NCBI GenBank assembly: GCA_016858145.1
Contig: JAEHOE010000038.1
Coordinates: forward strand, 868,001-932,000
Direction of reading: 5' to 3'
DNA: 64,000 bases
From: Edaphochlamys debaryana
Lineage: Eukaryota; Chlorophyta; Chlorophyceae; Chlamydomonadales
This document shows positions 22,311-33,444 of the stretch, one piece after another (positions within the stretch are counted from its first letter, which is position 1; every line of letters begins with the position of its first letter). Both the position numbers and the translations under genes were made by a program. The notes beneath the pieces are model-generated. The model did no database searches, had not been told where the DNA came from, and saw nothing but the letters and a program-made list of their open reading frames with translations.

Positions 22311-24090
22311 CCGTTCTCCCACGTGCCTCGCCACGCAGCCATGCGCAGAATGGCTCTCGACAATGCGCGGGGGATGATCCGGACCAGCCCTCAGATGCAT
22401 ACGGAGCCTTCCTGTGGACGGAGCACGGGGGCCGGTGTCCGCTCAGCAGCGGGAAGGCGACTCCCCAGTAGGCTCCCCAATTCCCATCCCATTGTGGTGA
22501 CGCGGACTGTGGGCAGTACTTCTGGGAAGACAGTGCAGTGCAGTCGGTGCACCCTCAGGCCTGAGCACCTTCCATCCGGTATCAGCATGGGCCATGGGCA
22601 TAGCTTGTCTGAGCATCGCGCACCGTCACCTGGTCGGCGGCGAGGAACTGCCAGGGGCGGCAGGCGGGTGCAAAGCTGCGAACCATTGCCCCTAGCCCCA
22701 AGCTGTCGGCAAGTGCCATGTCAGGCGCCAAGGCATCCGCACTACCTCCTACCCGCCCCATGAAGGACCGCCTTACCACCTCGAAGGCCCGAACATCAGA
22801 AGTCACCCGCATCACGCCATTACAAGGGAGAGATTACTCAGGCTGATCGGGGTAGGGGCCATCGAGTCCCTCATGGCCTCCAAGCATGCCGCCCGCAAGA
22901 CGCATGCGCTGGCATGCGCCCAAGCGCCAGCAGTCGCAACGTGTGCCCTCATAACCCCGGCCAGCCAATCACGCCCAAACGCAGCCCAACAGCTGTTGCT
23001 GGCTCATGCCGTCTAGAGACTGCTCCGTGACCCCCCCCCTGGCTGACCCACCTCTTGGCCCCACACCCGGCACACACAAGGTTCCAACGATGACCGCAAC
23101 CCCTCTGGGCCAGGTGTGCCACAGCCGGGCGTGTTGGGCAGCAATAGAAACCTCCTGCCCCTGTCATGTAGTAAAGGCGACACATACCTGGGATGAAAGG
23201 TCCAGTCCCCCTCCCCTCCCCCCCCCGGCCTCCGAAACTGGCGCGCGACACGGCGCACCAGCGCGTCACACGCGAATACGAGGAGCACACGTTTATCTTG
23301 GTCAGGCCAGAGCGAATGGCTCTACACGGGACGCTGTTGTCATATTCTTGCTACTTGTCGCGCGCACTGCCCTGCTCCCCTCACCCTCTCCTCGACTCCT
23401 GCTGGCTACGGCCATACGGTAGGGGTATGCCGTCAACTCCTACCCAACCCAATCCTCACACGCGCGCCCCCGCCCTGCTTATTGCAGTCTCTCCACACAC
23501 AGCACCCTGCAGTACCCCTACTTGCTGCATTGCAGCTCCGTGTAAAGGAGCAAGCTGCGGCATTAAGCAGTAATGAATAACGACCGCCCACACTTGATTG
23601 AATTACGATCCATGCCTCCGACGGTCAGATCCGCGCATCACCCAACTTGGAGATCAGCTGTCGAGGCCGTGCCATCTTTCGGCTTCAAAGGCTTTCCGGC
23701 CTCCAATTGCATTTCCCACTCGCTCATTACGCGCAGCACACACGCTACGAGACGAGCCGCTTTATGCGGCCCGTCGCTCAGCCCGCGTCTCCTGACCCGC
23801 TAGCATCTACACCAGTTTCCCCCCCCCTGCCGTATGCGCTCGATAGCCCACACTGGGGCTTTACGTTGCATCCGAATCCCGCCAAACAAGAGCTTTCTGA
23901 TATCTTTCATAAAAGCTCGCATCAAAAGGGGCCGACAAGCTCGATAGGCCTAGATCACTGCAGTACTGAACTGCCCCAACGGATTACCCAACCTCGTGAA
24001 AGAGCACCGGCGGGCGGCTTCCAAGCCAGAGCTGCCGAGCCTCCCACATTCTAACGTGACGCCAAGCCCAATCGAACACTGCAAACCACC
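22311..24090 (-). other. Convergent spacer and 3' UTR of lectin receptor kinase 1
   Basis: C/A-rich on the plus strand, which fits a minus-strand 3' UTR running from the stop at 24091 down to TTACA at 22820-22824. I saw no additional gene. Confidence 0.5.
22820..22824 (-). terminator. TGTAA poly(A) signal, lectin receptor kinase 1
   Basis: TGTAA on the minus strand, the first one found downstream of the stop at 24091. It implies a 3' UTR of about 1.27 kb. Confidence 0.45.
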
Positions 24091-26781
24091 TCAACCGCTC
24101 TCCGGCCGCTCCGCGCTGGTTCCTTTATTGTCGCCGCCCTCTTTGACGCTCTCCTTCTCCCTTTCCTCCTGTCTCTCAGTCTTGTTACCTGCAGCTGCAT
24201 CCTGCTTGCCGCCAATGTGCCAGGGAACCGCCAGCTTGACGGCCTCCTCGCCTGCCACCACCACACTCGCCAACATGCGCTTGGGCGGCCCCTGCTGCCG
24301 CCCCGTGCCGCTCCCCGCTGCCTCCGTGTCCCCGCTCGTGCCCCCCTCCCGACTAGTGCCCGACAAAACCTTGCTGCCACAGGAATCATTCGTTCCAGTA
24401 CTCATGTGCGCACCGAGCTGCTTATGCGACTTGGTGTTCTGTTGCTGGTGCTGCGCGGCGCTTCCTGCGGCGATGAGCAGCGTGAGTCGCTTGAGGATCT
24501 CTGCGCTCGAGGGCCGCTCCTCGGGGTTGTGCCGCCAGCAGCGCTCGATGAGCGATCGCAGCGCGGGCGGGCAGAGCGGGTCGTCCGATGCCGGCAGGTC
24601 GGGGCGGCGGCGCTCGATGGCGACCAGGTAGCCGATCACGGCGTTGCGGGTGCCCTCCCACGGCCGCCGCCGCGTGACGAGCTCGCAGATGAGGCAGCCC
24701 AGGGCGTAGACGTCGCAGCGGTCCGTGACCTTGGACTCGGTGGGCGTGAACACCTCGGGGGGGCAGTCTGGGGAGGATGCAGGAACGGGTTGGGGAGGGG
24801 AGGGAGGGGTGAGGGGCTGTCGGCTGGGACTGGGCTGATGGGACACGTTGGCCTGAGGATGAGCAAGGCACGAGTAGCAGACGGAGAAGGTCATCCAAGA
24901 CCAAGTCCCCGAACTCACAAGCCGATGTGCCGACCTCCAGGTTGGATGTGAGCAGCGTGGTGTTCTGCTTGAACCTGCGGGCAGGTGAACGGGGCAGGGC
25001 CTTTGTCAGGGAGGAGTTTGCACATGGGCTTTGGCACGAACCAGTTGGAGCGCAAGGGAGACGCTTCCCCCTGCCGGCTGGTCTCACCTGGACAGCCCAA
25101 AGTCCGCGATCTTGACCACCCCGTTTTCGTCCAGCAGCACGTTCCCCGGCTTGAGGTCGCGGTGGACCACGGTGGGGTGCTGGCAGGGGCGGAGGGAGGG
25201 GCGCGGCGAGGCAGAGGCGGGTTGAGGATTTGGAAGGAGCGAGTGAGCGTGAGCGGGAGGCGGCTGAGCCCTTCCAGCTCGAAAGGTCCCGCCCAAGACC
25301 CGCCCAGCCCAGGAGCCGCCACTCACCAGGTACGCCAGGCCCTGGGGTGACAAGGGTGAGATCACGGAACGAGGGGAGGAGGCAAGTCTGGGGTCAGTTC
25401 TGAGTCCAAGCCAAGACTCGGCCTTGCGTTCGCTCACCGCCGCAATGTCCCGCGACATTCGCAGGATGCCGGCCAGGCCGTACGGGTAGGTTGGGCGGCC
25501 ATCCCGCTGCTTGGCTGCAAGGGGACACACGCGGGGCGGTGCAAGCGGATATCTCAGTCACAAGCGGGCACGGAGCTTAGGAAGACTTGGACCAATGAGT
25601 CAATTGGTCACTGAGTTCATGTTCCGAACCCCGGACAGCTCACCGTGGATGATGGTGCTCAGGGGCTGAGCCATGAGCTCCTCCACCAGGAAGGGGCGGG
25701 CGCCCCCCAGGCAGCCGCCGTACAGCCGTACGATGTTGGGGTGGTCCTGCGTGTACGGTCGATCGGCATGCGTACAGCGCGTCACGAGGCGCCAGCGGGC
25801 GAGAGGCGGAGCCGGCTTGCCAGCTTCCAGAGCACGATGACCTAACCGTGGGCAGCTCACAGCAAGCAATACGCAGCACGCAGAGCAGGCAGCACGCAGC
25901 ACGGCACCCACCAGCCTGGACAGCACGTGCACCTCGTGCATGAAGCTGCGCAGCCCCGCCACCGCCGCGAACGCGTCCGTGCCCCCGTCCAGAAGCTTGA
26001 CGGCCACCGGCACGCGGCCGCCCTCGGGCAGGAGCAGAGTGCCGCGCCGCACCACCCCCGCAGCGCCTGCGCATGGGGGGAGGGAGGGAGGGTTGCAGAG
26101 TTGCAGAGTTGCAGATGCAACGTGCCGTCAGGGCATGCGGCGGGTGCAGTAGTGACGGGCGCGTAATAGCTAAAGGAGAGGTGCTGGAGCTGAGAGAGAA
26201 CGCGCCGAGAGCTGGCTCCAGATGCCTTGTCTCGCGTCCCCGATGCTACGCGCCCAGTGCGTGCTACGCCCCCAAGTTGCCATGCATGCCTCCTTTTCTA
26301 TCCCCTCCACTCACCCCTGCCCAGCCATGCTTCCCTCCCTGCCCCTTTTACCCACCCCTGCCCAGCAGCGAGCCCTCGTCTAGCTCCACGTCCCGACCCA
26401 GGGCCATGGGCGGCAGCGAGCCGCTGCCGCTGCCGGTGCCGGTGCGCGAGTCCTCGCCGTCCGCGCTGGTGTCGGGGGGCACCACCACGTGCATGGCTTG
26501 GTCTGGGGGCCGGGGCGGGGCGGGGTGGGGTGGCAAGAAATTACGTACTGATATGAGGTGCGTGCGTCAGGACAGCGCACGGGACCTCTGGCCACCGCTA
26601 CACCGGTACTGCACTTCACCGTGCTCTTCCGCGGTGTAACGGTCCACACCCTAGCGTGCTCCGTATCTCAGCCCCGCAGAAACTCGGCCACTCACTGGCA
26701 TTGAGAGCCCACGCGTGGCGATCACTAATGCTAGCCATGATGGACTCCTGCCGTGACGCCGGCACGCTCCCACCCAGCGAC

Positions 26782-26819
<38 letters not shown>

Positions 26820-29800
26820 GCCACCGCCGCCGCCACCGCCGCCAACCCCTGTCGCCGCGAGTGCGAGAACTCGGTCACACGGCAGCTGCGGCGGCGCGCC
26901 GCCGGACGTCGTGGCGGCGGCGGCGCGGCTCGTACTGCCCGTGGAGTTGTACGGCACATACGGCGATCCTGAGCTCGCTACGGCGGCCCGAAGGGAGTCG
27001 AGCAGCTCGGCCTGCTGGTGGGAGGTCAGACTGGCGCCGCCGGGGGTGACCGGCGCGACCTCGGAACCTGTAATGGTCTGTCGACGAAGGAGGGAGGGCA
27101 AGCGAGGGCGAGAGAGGGGTGTTCCTGGTCAGGCGAGTTGACGGTGCGTCGTGCCTAGTACGCTCTCGTTGGTCGCGCTCATACCCCAAGCCCTGATCCC
27201 AAACCCGATTCCTAAACCCTAGTCTCACCAGGGCCACCTGCTCGCTGCCGCTCGGCAGGTTCTGCCCCAGGCCGCCCTTGCCGCTGTCCGGCGGCGATGA
27301 GGCGGACGGAGACCCCCGCGTGTTCCGACCGCACGTCCCCGTCCCCGCCCCCGCCCCCGCCGCAGAGCCCTCTTTCGCGTCCACGCTGTCGTTGTCGCCG
27401 CCCCCGCTGCTGCTCCGCGGCGGCTCAGGCCAGCCCAAGCCGCACCGCCCCCGACGCTTCATGTAGATCGCAACAGCGGCGGTGATGAGTGCGAACGCAC
27501 AAGCACCGCCGACCGCGCCCCCGATAATCGCGCCCAAGCCTGCGCTGCTGCTGTTGCTACTGCTGCTGTTCTCGCCGGTGGTGCTGGCCAGACCGAGTGG
27601 GAGTGCTGCGTCGGCCGCGGGTGGTAGGGGCTGGGCGGCGGCCTGAGTGCCCAGGGGCAGCCCCCACACCAGCTCCAGTGCCTCCAGGTAGTGCCCCACG
27701 TAGCCCTGCGGGGTGACACGAGGCAGGGGCGCATGATGCACTTTGGCCCGCAAACGGCAGCCAAGCTAGAGAGGCGCAGGGGCACATCCGCCCTCCTCTG
27801 CGGGGCCTACAGAACGACCCCCTGCCAGCCAGCACTCCCCCCCTCCGCCCCGTCCGCCTGCACACCTGCATCCCGACCAGGTAGGCCCCCGGCGGCGCGC
27901 TCTCCTGGAAGGGCAGGCTGCACATGGACACGGAGGAGAAGGGCGCGGTCCACAGGCGGCCCTGGCTGGTGTGGAGGACGAGCCGCTCCACGTAGCCGCC
28001 CGCACAGCCGCTGACCGCCACCACCGTCTCGCCGGGCGCCAGGGCCAGTGCGTGCCAGCCGCCGCTGCTGCCGCCGCCAGCGGTCTCTGCCGCCATGCCC
28101 GCACGCTCCAGCCTCAGCCCCGTGAGCTGCTCCGTGGACTCGGTCTCATTCAACACGTCCACGCCAAGGCTCAGGGAAAAGGAAGTCAGGGGCGCGGAAA
28201 GTGTGGTCGAGGTGGTGGAAAGCGTGGCGTTGTCAACCCAGGCGCCAAAGGTCACGAGCGGGTTGGGCGCGGCGACATCGCCGCCGCTGCTGCCGCTGCT
28301 GAGGAGGGGGATGCTGCCAGTGGGAGGCGGCGTGGAGGGGCCGAGGCCGATGGCGAAGGGGCAGGTGGGGCCCATGGGTCCGCTGCCGATGCGGCTGGAC
28401 ACGTACAGCTGGTGCTTGCCTGCGGTTGGGCAGGTGGTGAGGGGGCCGGGCCAGACCAGATCCTCAAATGCGTGCTAGAAATTATGATCCCCGCCCGCCT
28501 CTCCCTCACTTAAGCCCTGCCCCTTTGGAGGGCAGTTCCTGCTGTGATCATCGCACCCTTCCATATCTCACCCGCTACAAACGTGGCGTTGCGTGCCGGC
28601 GGCGCCGTCTGCACGAGCGCGCTCGTGTTCTGGCCGGCGTCTGCCTTGCAGATTGCCGCACCGGAGGCGGCACAGAAGGCGGGGTAGTAGGCGGCGATCC
28701 CAGGCGCCGAGGTGCCGTACCCCCCCAGCATGCAGGGGTAGGCCACGGAGCCCTCCGACTCGTTCCGCATCGCCAACCACACACGGCCTGCCGGCGACCA
28801 AAAGGGCACGAGGCAAGGGAGCGCACGGAGCGGAGCGCCGTCAGGATGGAGCTTGACAAACCAGCTGCACGACAGTACCGTACTGTCACGGTATCCGTCC
28901 AGGACCATATGTCTGGCCAGGGCTTACTCTGCCTGCCTTTGCGTTGCACCCCAGGCGGCAGCCCACACTGCGGCAGGCCTCTACAGTGCCAGGGGCTGGA
29001 ACTGGGATCCACAACCCTGCGCAGTACTCACGCCCCATGAAAGCCTTGTAGGCGCTGCGGCGTGTGGCGAGGGAGGTGAAGAGCCGCAGAGTGTCAGGGA
29101 AGCGGATGAGGCGCCAGCGCAGGCCCATGTAGTTCGAGACCCTGGGACGGGCAGGCGGTTGGCAGTTAGGCGGTTGCCCGGAGGGCGGTTGGATAAGCAG
29201 GCGGTGGTACGAGTGGCAGTTGGAAGGCAGCGAAGCGCCAGCGCCAGCGCAGGCCCAAGGCTTGCAGGCCATCCCATCGTGCCTTGACCGCAGTAACCCC
29301 AGCCTGCTAGGTTACGGGTGCGCTACAGCCTAGCGCAAGGGCCGCCGCAACTCACTTGCAGTAGCTCACTGCGTCGTTGTACACAAACGTGCTCTCGGTG
29401 TTAATGAAGAAGACCTGTGCGGGCAAGAGAATATGTCATGAAAAGTGGCAAAGGTCAGGAATGGGTGTGTTACGCTGTCTAAACTCCCTGCCAGGGAACG
29501 GCAAGCAGCGCCTCACCTCTGCGGCGGCCCCTGGGCTAGGCGTTACGACGTACTGCGTAACCGGTTTCTCCGCGATGTTGCCGCACATGCCGTACGCCGG
29601 CAGGCAGCTGACCTGCGGAGGCGGGGCCCGCAAGTGTGGAGTTCTCAGCGCCTCAGGCTTGACCCCCAACGACCCCAGCGACACGACTTCAATGTGTGCC
29701 GCACATACCGTAACTACAACGTTTCAGCTTCCGGTCCTGCAGACGCGACGCACACCGACTCCTAAGCCCGCACATTTGGCTAGCGCACGCACCTGACAGA

Positions 29801-32800
29801 CGATCAGGCCCGCTGCACAGAACGTATACCAACTGTCAGTCCCCGTGGAGGCCGCCTGCTTGGAGCAGCAGCGGTTGCTGGGGCACACCCGGCCCGAGCC
29901 CGCGCCGCACTCCCCCGGCTGCTGCCCCTGCAGGCTCCGGACCGTGGGCCGGGCCGTCGGGCAGGTGGGGCCGGCGATGGCGGGGACCGGGCGGACCGAG
30001 TAGGCGGGGGGAGGGCTGCCCGCGGGCGCGGCCCACAGCAGTCGCAGCTGCATGCGGGTGGGGGCGCAGGGAGGGGAGGGCGGGGTGCGGGGTCTCGTCA
30101 GTGCCTGCGCCTTGACTTCTCAGGACGCTGATGCGGCCCCATCGCGCCTGCCGGCCCCGGCCCCACCGACCTGGCGTATGAAGACCACCTCGCCGTCCGC
30201 CCCCGGCGCCCACAGGGAGGCGTTGAGGTACGCCCCTGCGAACCCCGCCAGGTAACCCCCCGGCGGCGCGTCCTCCCGGAACCGGGTGGTGCAGCTGCCC
30301 CTGCCCAGCTGGTAGCGCCGGCCCGTGCGGCTCGTCAGCAGCAGCCGCTCAACCACCGGCCCGCGGAAGCAGCCCTGCGGGCGGAAGGTGAGGAAGGAGC
30401 ACGTGTCGTACGGCATCTTGTACGGCAACTGAAGGGACGATCGAGTGGGTGCCGTACAGCGTGCAGTGCACGTGCACGTGGCGTACGAGTGCTCACCTCC
30501 ACCCGCACCACGTAGTCCCGTCCGTCGGCCACGGTGTTGTGCATCTCCCACGCCGAGCCCTGGTCCCGGTCGGGCAGGTAGACCCCCACAAAGCCGGCGA
30601 TGGAGGCGGGGGCGGAGAGAGCGTGCCAGGCGGCGGCCGCCGTGGCCTCGTGCAGGGGCTTGAGCGCGTACAGGTCGTGCGTGCCGCCCCTGGGAGGGGA
30701 CAGACAGGAGTTCGCGTGTCAGAGAAACGGACATGGCTACACGGCGGCCCTCCAAACCCCTGCCCCGGCCCCCCGGGACGTTCCAGGAATCACGCCCTCC
30801 GCTGTCTCTTGGCAGCGTTACACGTATCCCCCCTCTTGCTAGCTCGCTCGCCTGTACATGGCGCTGACCACGGGCCCCTCCCTCCAGAACACGTCCGCCT
30901 CGTCAAAGGCGACGCTGTCGGGGGCCGGGGCCGGGTCGCCGATGACCAGGTCAGAGCGCAGCAGCGTCAGCCCCGAGGCGGCAGGGCCCAGGGCGTAGGG
31001 GCTGGGCTGCTGCGCAACCGTCCGCGCGGAGGAGAGCCACGGGGTGGACACCTGCGGTGCACACACAGCACGGGCAGCAGGCTGGAGCTTGAAGCTACAA
31101 GATTACAACCCTGGCCCTCGACACAAAACCACGGGCAGCAGGGTTTTAAGGTATAAGGCTGGCCCTCGGCACAAAACCATGCCTATTACTCATCGGTTAT
31201 TGGGCATCGGCATGCCGAGTCATGCTACACCACCGCGTTAGTCAGCACCCTAGTGTTGCGGGGGCACTGATACGCCAGCGCTCTCTGGTTCCCGACTCGG
31301 ATTTCGATCGCCCAAGATCTGGATCTGGATTCAGGGCGCTGCTTACGTTGAATCCCATGTCCAGCGCCGCCTGGGCCTCCATGCAGATGTAGTTGAGCCG
31401 CCAGCCGCACGGCACGTCGCGCGTCCTAAACTGGTTTTCCACGCTCACACTGTGACCAGGGGTGAGGAGGAGAGAGGCGAGTGTGAGTATCTCAAGAGTG
31501 CTGGTCTGGGCTGGCATACCTCTTGGTTCAGGCCGGGATTGGGCTGGAACCCGGCTGTCGCAAAACCAGGCTCACCCCCACACGTTCTGAGAGCCGCGGC
31601 ACACGCCAGCCTGCGAGAGGGCAGGGAAGGGTGCATCATCGTTGTGAGTCAAGAGATGAGGGTACCAGCCCACGCAGACCAACCCTGCATGGCAGATACC
31701 CGCACCAAGAATCTCCTCCCGTACTCCCTGCCGTGCTCGAACCCGCTCACACGCCGATGCATGCACCCAGCCCTGAACCCTTCCCCCGCGTCAGCCGACG
31801 CCCAACACAGTTAAGGGCCTACCTGCGCCCGCCCCCCACGCCCTGCTACACTGCCAAAGCCTCCTTCCCCTCTTGCAGGCTGTCGCTTGGCCAGCGCACC
31901 GCGACCTGGACCCGCCCTCCCCCGTTCCTCACAGCGGAGCGACCAACCCAGCTCCTATAAGACCCACAAGGTGCCAGGTCCACACGCCCCCTCCCCTGCC
32001 CTGTCAACTGCAAACGGCAACGCCTCAGGGACCCACCTGGTCCCAAGTCCACACATCGAATCCGTCCTGGAGCGAAGGCAGCGATTGCGCTGACGCCCGG
32101 ATGTTGACCAGCAGGCGCTGCGGGATCGGGTCGGGTCGTGGCGTGGGGTGGGGCAGGTGAGCTCGCGCACGAGCCACCCCATCTATCTTGAACCCTCTCA
32201 TGGCTTCCCCATAGTATCCCTACGGTGTCCCTCGGGCAGTCGTGTTGGGTGAGTGCTCCCCCAAACGGTACTCATAGCAGCCCATGGCCGCACGCGCTAA
32301 GCGCCGCTGTGGGCCCGACCCAGATCAGCCCAGGCCCAGATCGGCCCGGTCCAGGCCCGCCCGGGCCCATCCGCGCTCACGTCTCCCAGCTTGGGGTCCA
32401 CCGTGTAGAGCTCAAAGAAGGAAGGGACCAGCACCTGAGCGACATCGGATTGGGGCGCGGCATGTCTGTTATGGAAGCACGCGAGTGGGGCCTGACACAG
32501 CCAACGTAAGAGGCAGCCGCAGCAGCTACCCGATGCCGGCATGTCGCCCCTCCTCCGCGCTATTCACTAAAAACCCCACTCTGCATGCAGCTCGTGAAGA
32601 TCCCTCCTCCTCCGCCTCCAGCTGAGGCTTCATGGGAGGGGCTGCCGGATCCAGGAAGTGGCATGCCTTGCCCTGCCTTGCCTTGCCATCCAGGGCATCC
32701 GCACGTGTAAGCGTACGCCGGGCAGGCGAGAGCGGACAACCGCCTTCTCCCTATTCCCTGCCCTTAAGGCCTTAGATTCACGCCCTCCCTGGCTCCCCAC

Positions 32801-33444
32801 TGCCAACCAGCACCCGGACACACCTCAACGGGAATGAGCGTCCCAGGTGAGGGCAGGTCTGTGTGGTTGACGCACGCCTCCACGGCTTCCATGAATGGCA
32901 CCGGCTTCAACACGAGCACGTACTGGGCGGCTTTCCAGGTGAAGGGAATGGTTTCAAGGAGGTGTGCCACCGCTTGGGACAAGGCCGAGGGGGGCTGGGG
33001 CGGGGTCTGGCCTTGGGCCAGGGCTGATGGGAAGGGGGGGAAGGAGGGGAGCGGGGGGAGGGAAAAGCGGGGGAGGGTCGGATGGGATGTGGCGGTGGGT
33101 TGTCAGGGGACCATGAGGGCTGTGCGTGAGTTGATTGGGGAAGGGTTGGAGGGGAAGGTGTTGGGGCTCGGTACGCGTGACAGGGGGGGTGCTGAAGGAT
33201 GGTCCAGCCGAGGGAGGGGTCCAGCCTACTGGCAACGAACTATGACCGCTTTACCGATGCCCGGGGATGCACCAGTATAGAATTCGAGGACGACTGCGAG
33301 AACGCAGAGCGTACTCCTGTCGCCGGCTTAGTACGCATCCGCAAGACTGAGCCCGCGCGAGTTGGTGCCCCTACCCGTCCAGGCAGCCAGAACCATCAGG
33401 ACATTCATCAGTCTCCAGGCGTGTGGTTCTGTGGCTGGCCCCAT
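24091..33444 (-). CDS. Lectin receptor kinase 1 (two C-type-lectin-like and two jacalin-like regions, TM, TKL-like kinase), 1,536 aa
   Basis: Twenty-five exons on minus: 33444-33375, 33023-32824, 32434-32381, 32117-32037, 31610-31576, 31449-31347, 31051-30852, 30689-30497, 30374-30171, 30047-29793, 29612-29517, 29414-29356, 29141-29032, 28787-28572, 28419-27866, 27705-27229, 27077-26696, 26502-26356, 26066-25912, 25746-25644, 25514-25438, 25341-25327, 25179-25088, 24974-24919, 24767-24091. Phases fit throughout. Signal peptide with cleavage near ALA/QG; first C-type-lectin-like region ([27 protein letters not shown]); jacalin-like region ([35 protein letters not shown]); second C-type-lectin-like region; second jacalin-like region. 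TM helix about 866-891. Kinase about 1140-1410: LGRGAAGVV, VAVK (Lys about 1169), [11 protein letters not shown] and a PPE in place of APE; all catalytic residues are present, so it should be active on Ser/Thr. Probably a cell-surface glycan sensor; the ligand is unknown. A poly-Gly run sits in exon 27077-26696. Confidence 0.88.
26783..26846. repeat. CCG/CCACCG repeat coding poly-Gly
   Basis: A GC-only trinucleotide array inside exon 27077-26696 of lectin receptor kinase 1 encodes about 20 glycines in the juxtamembrane segment. Lectin receptor kinase 2 lacks it. Confidence 0.85.
29110..29260 (-). repeat. Short duplicated segment near exon 29141-29032
   Basis: GCGCCAGCGCAGGCCCA from the exon (near 29111-29127) recurs in the upstream intron (near 29241-29257), and GGCGGTTGG-like units repeat between the copies. 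It looks like a local slippage or tandem duplication. Confidence 0.45.
31063..31172. repeat. Two-copy tandem repeat in a lectin receptor kinase 1 intron
   Basis: CACGGGCAGCAGG followed by variable sequence and CTGGCCCTCG(A/G)CACAAAACC occurs twice in a row with a period of about 57 bp. It lies in the intron where kinase 2 has extra coding sequence ending at 46184. Confidence 0.6.
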
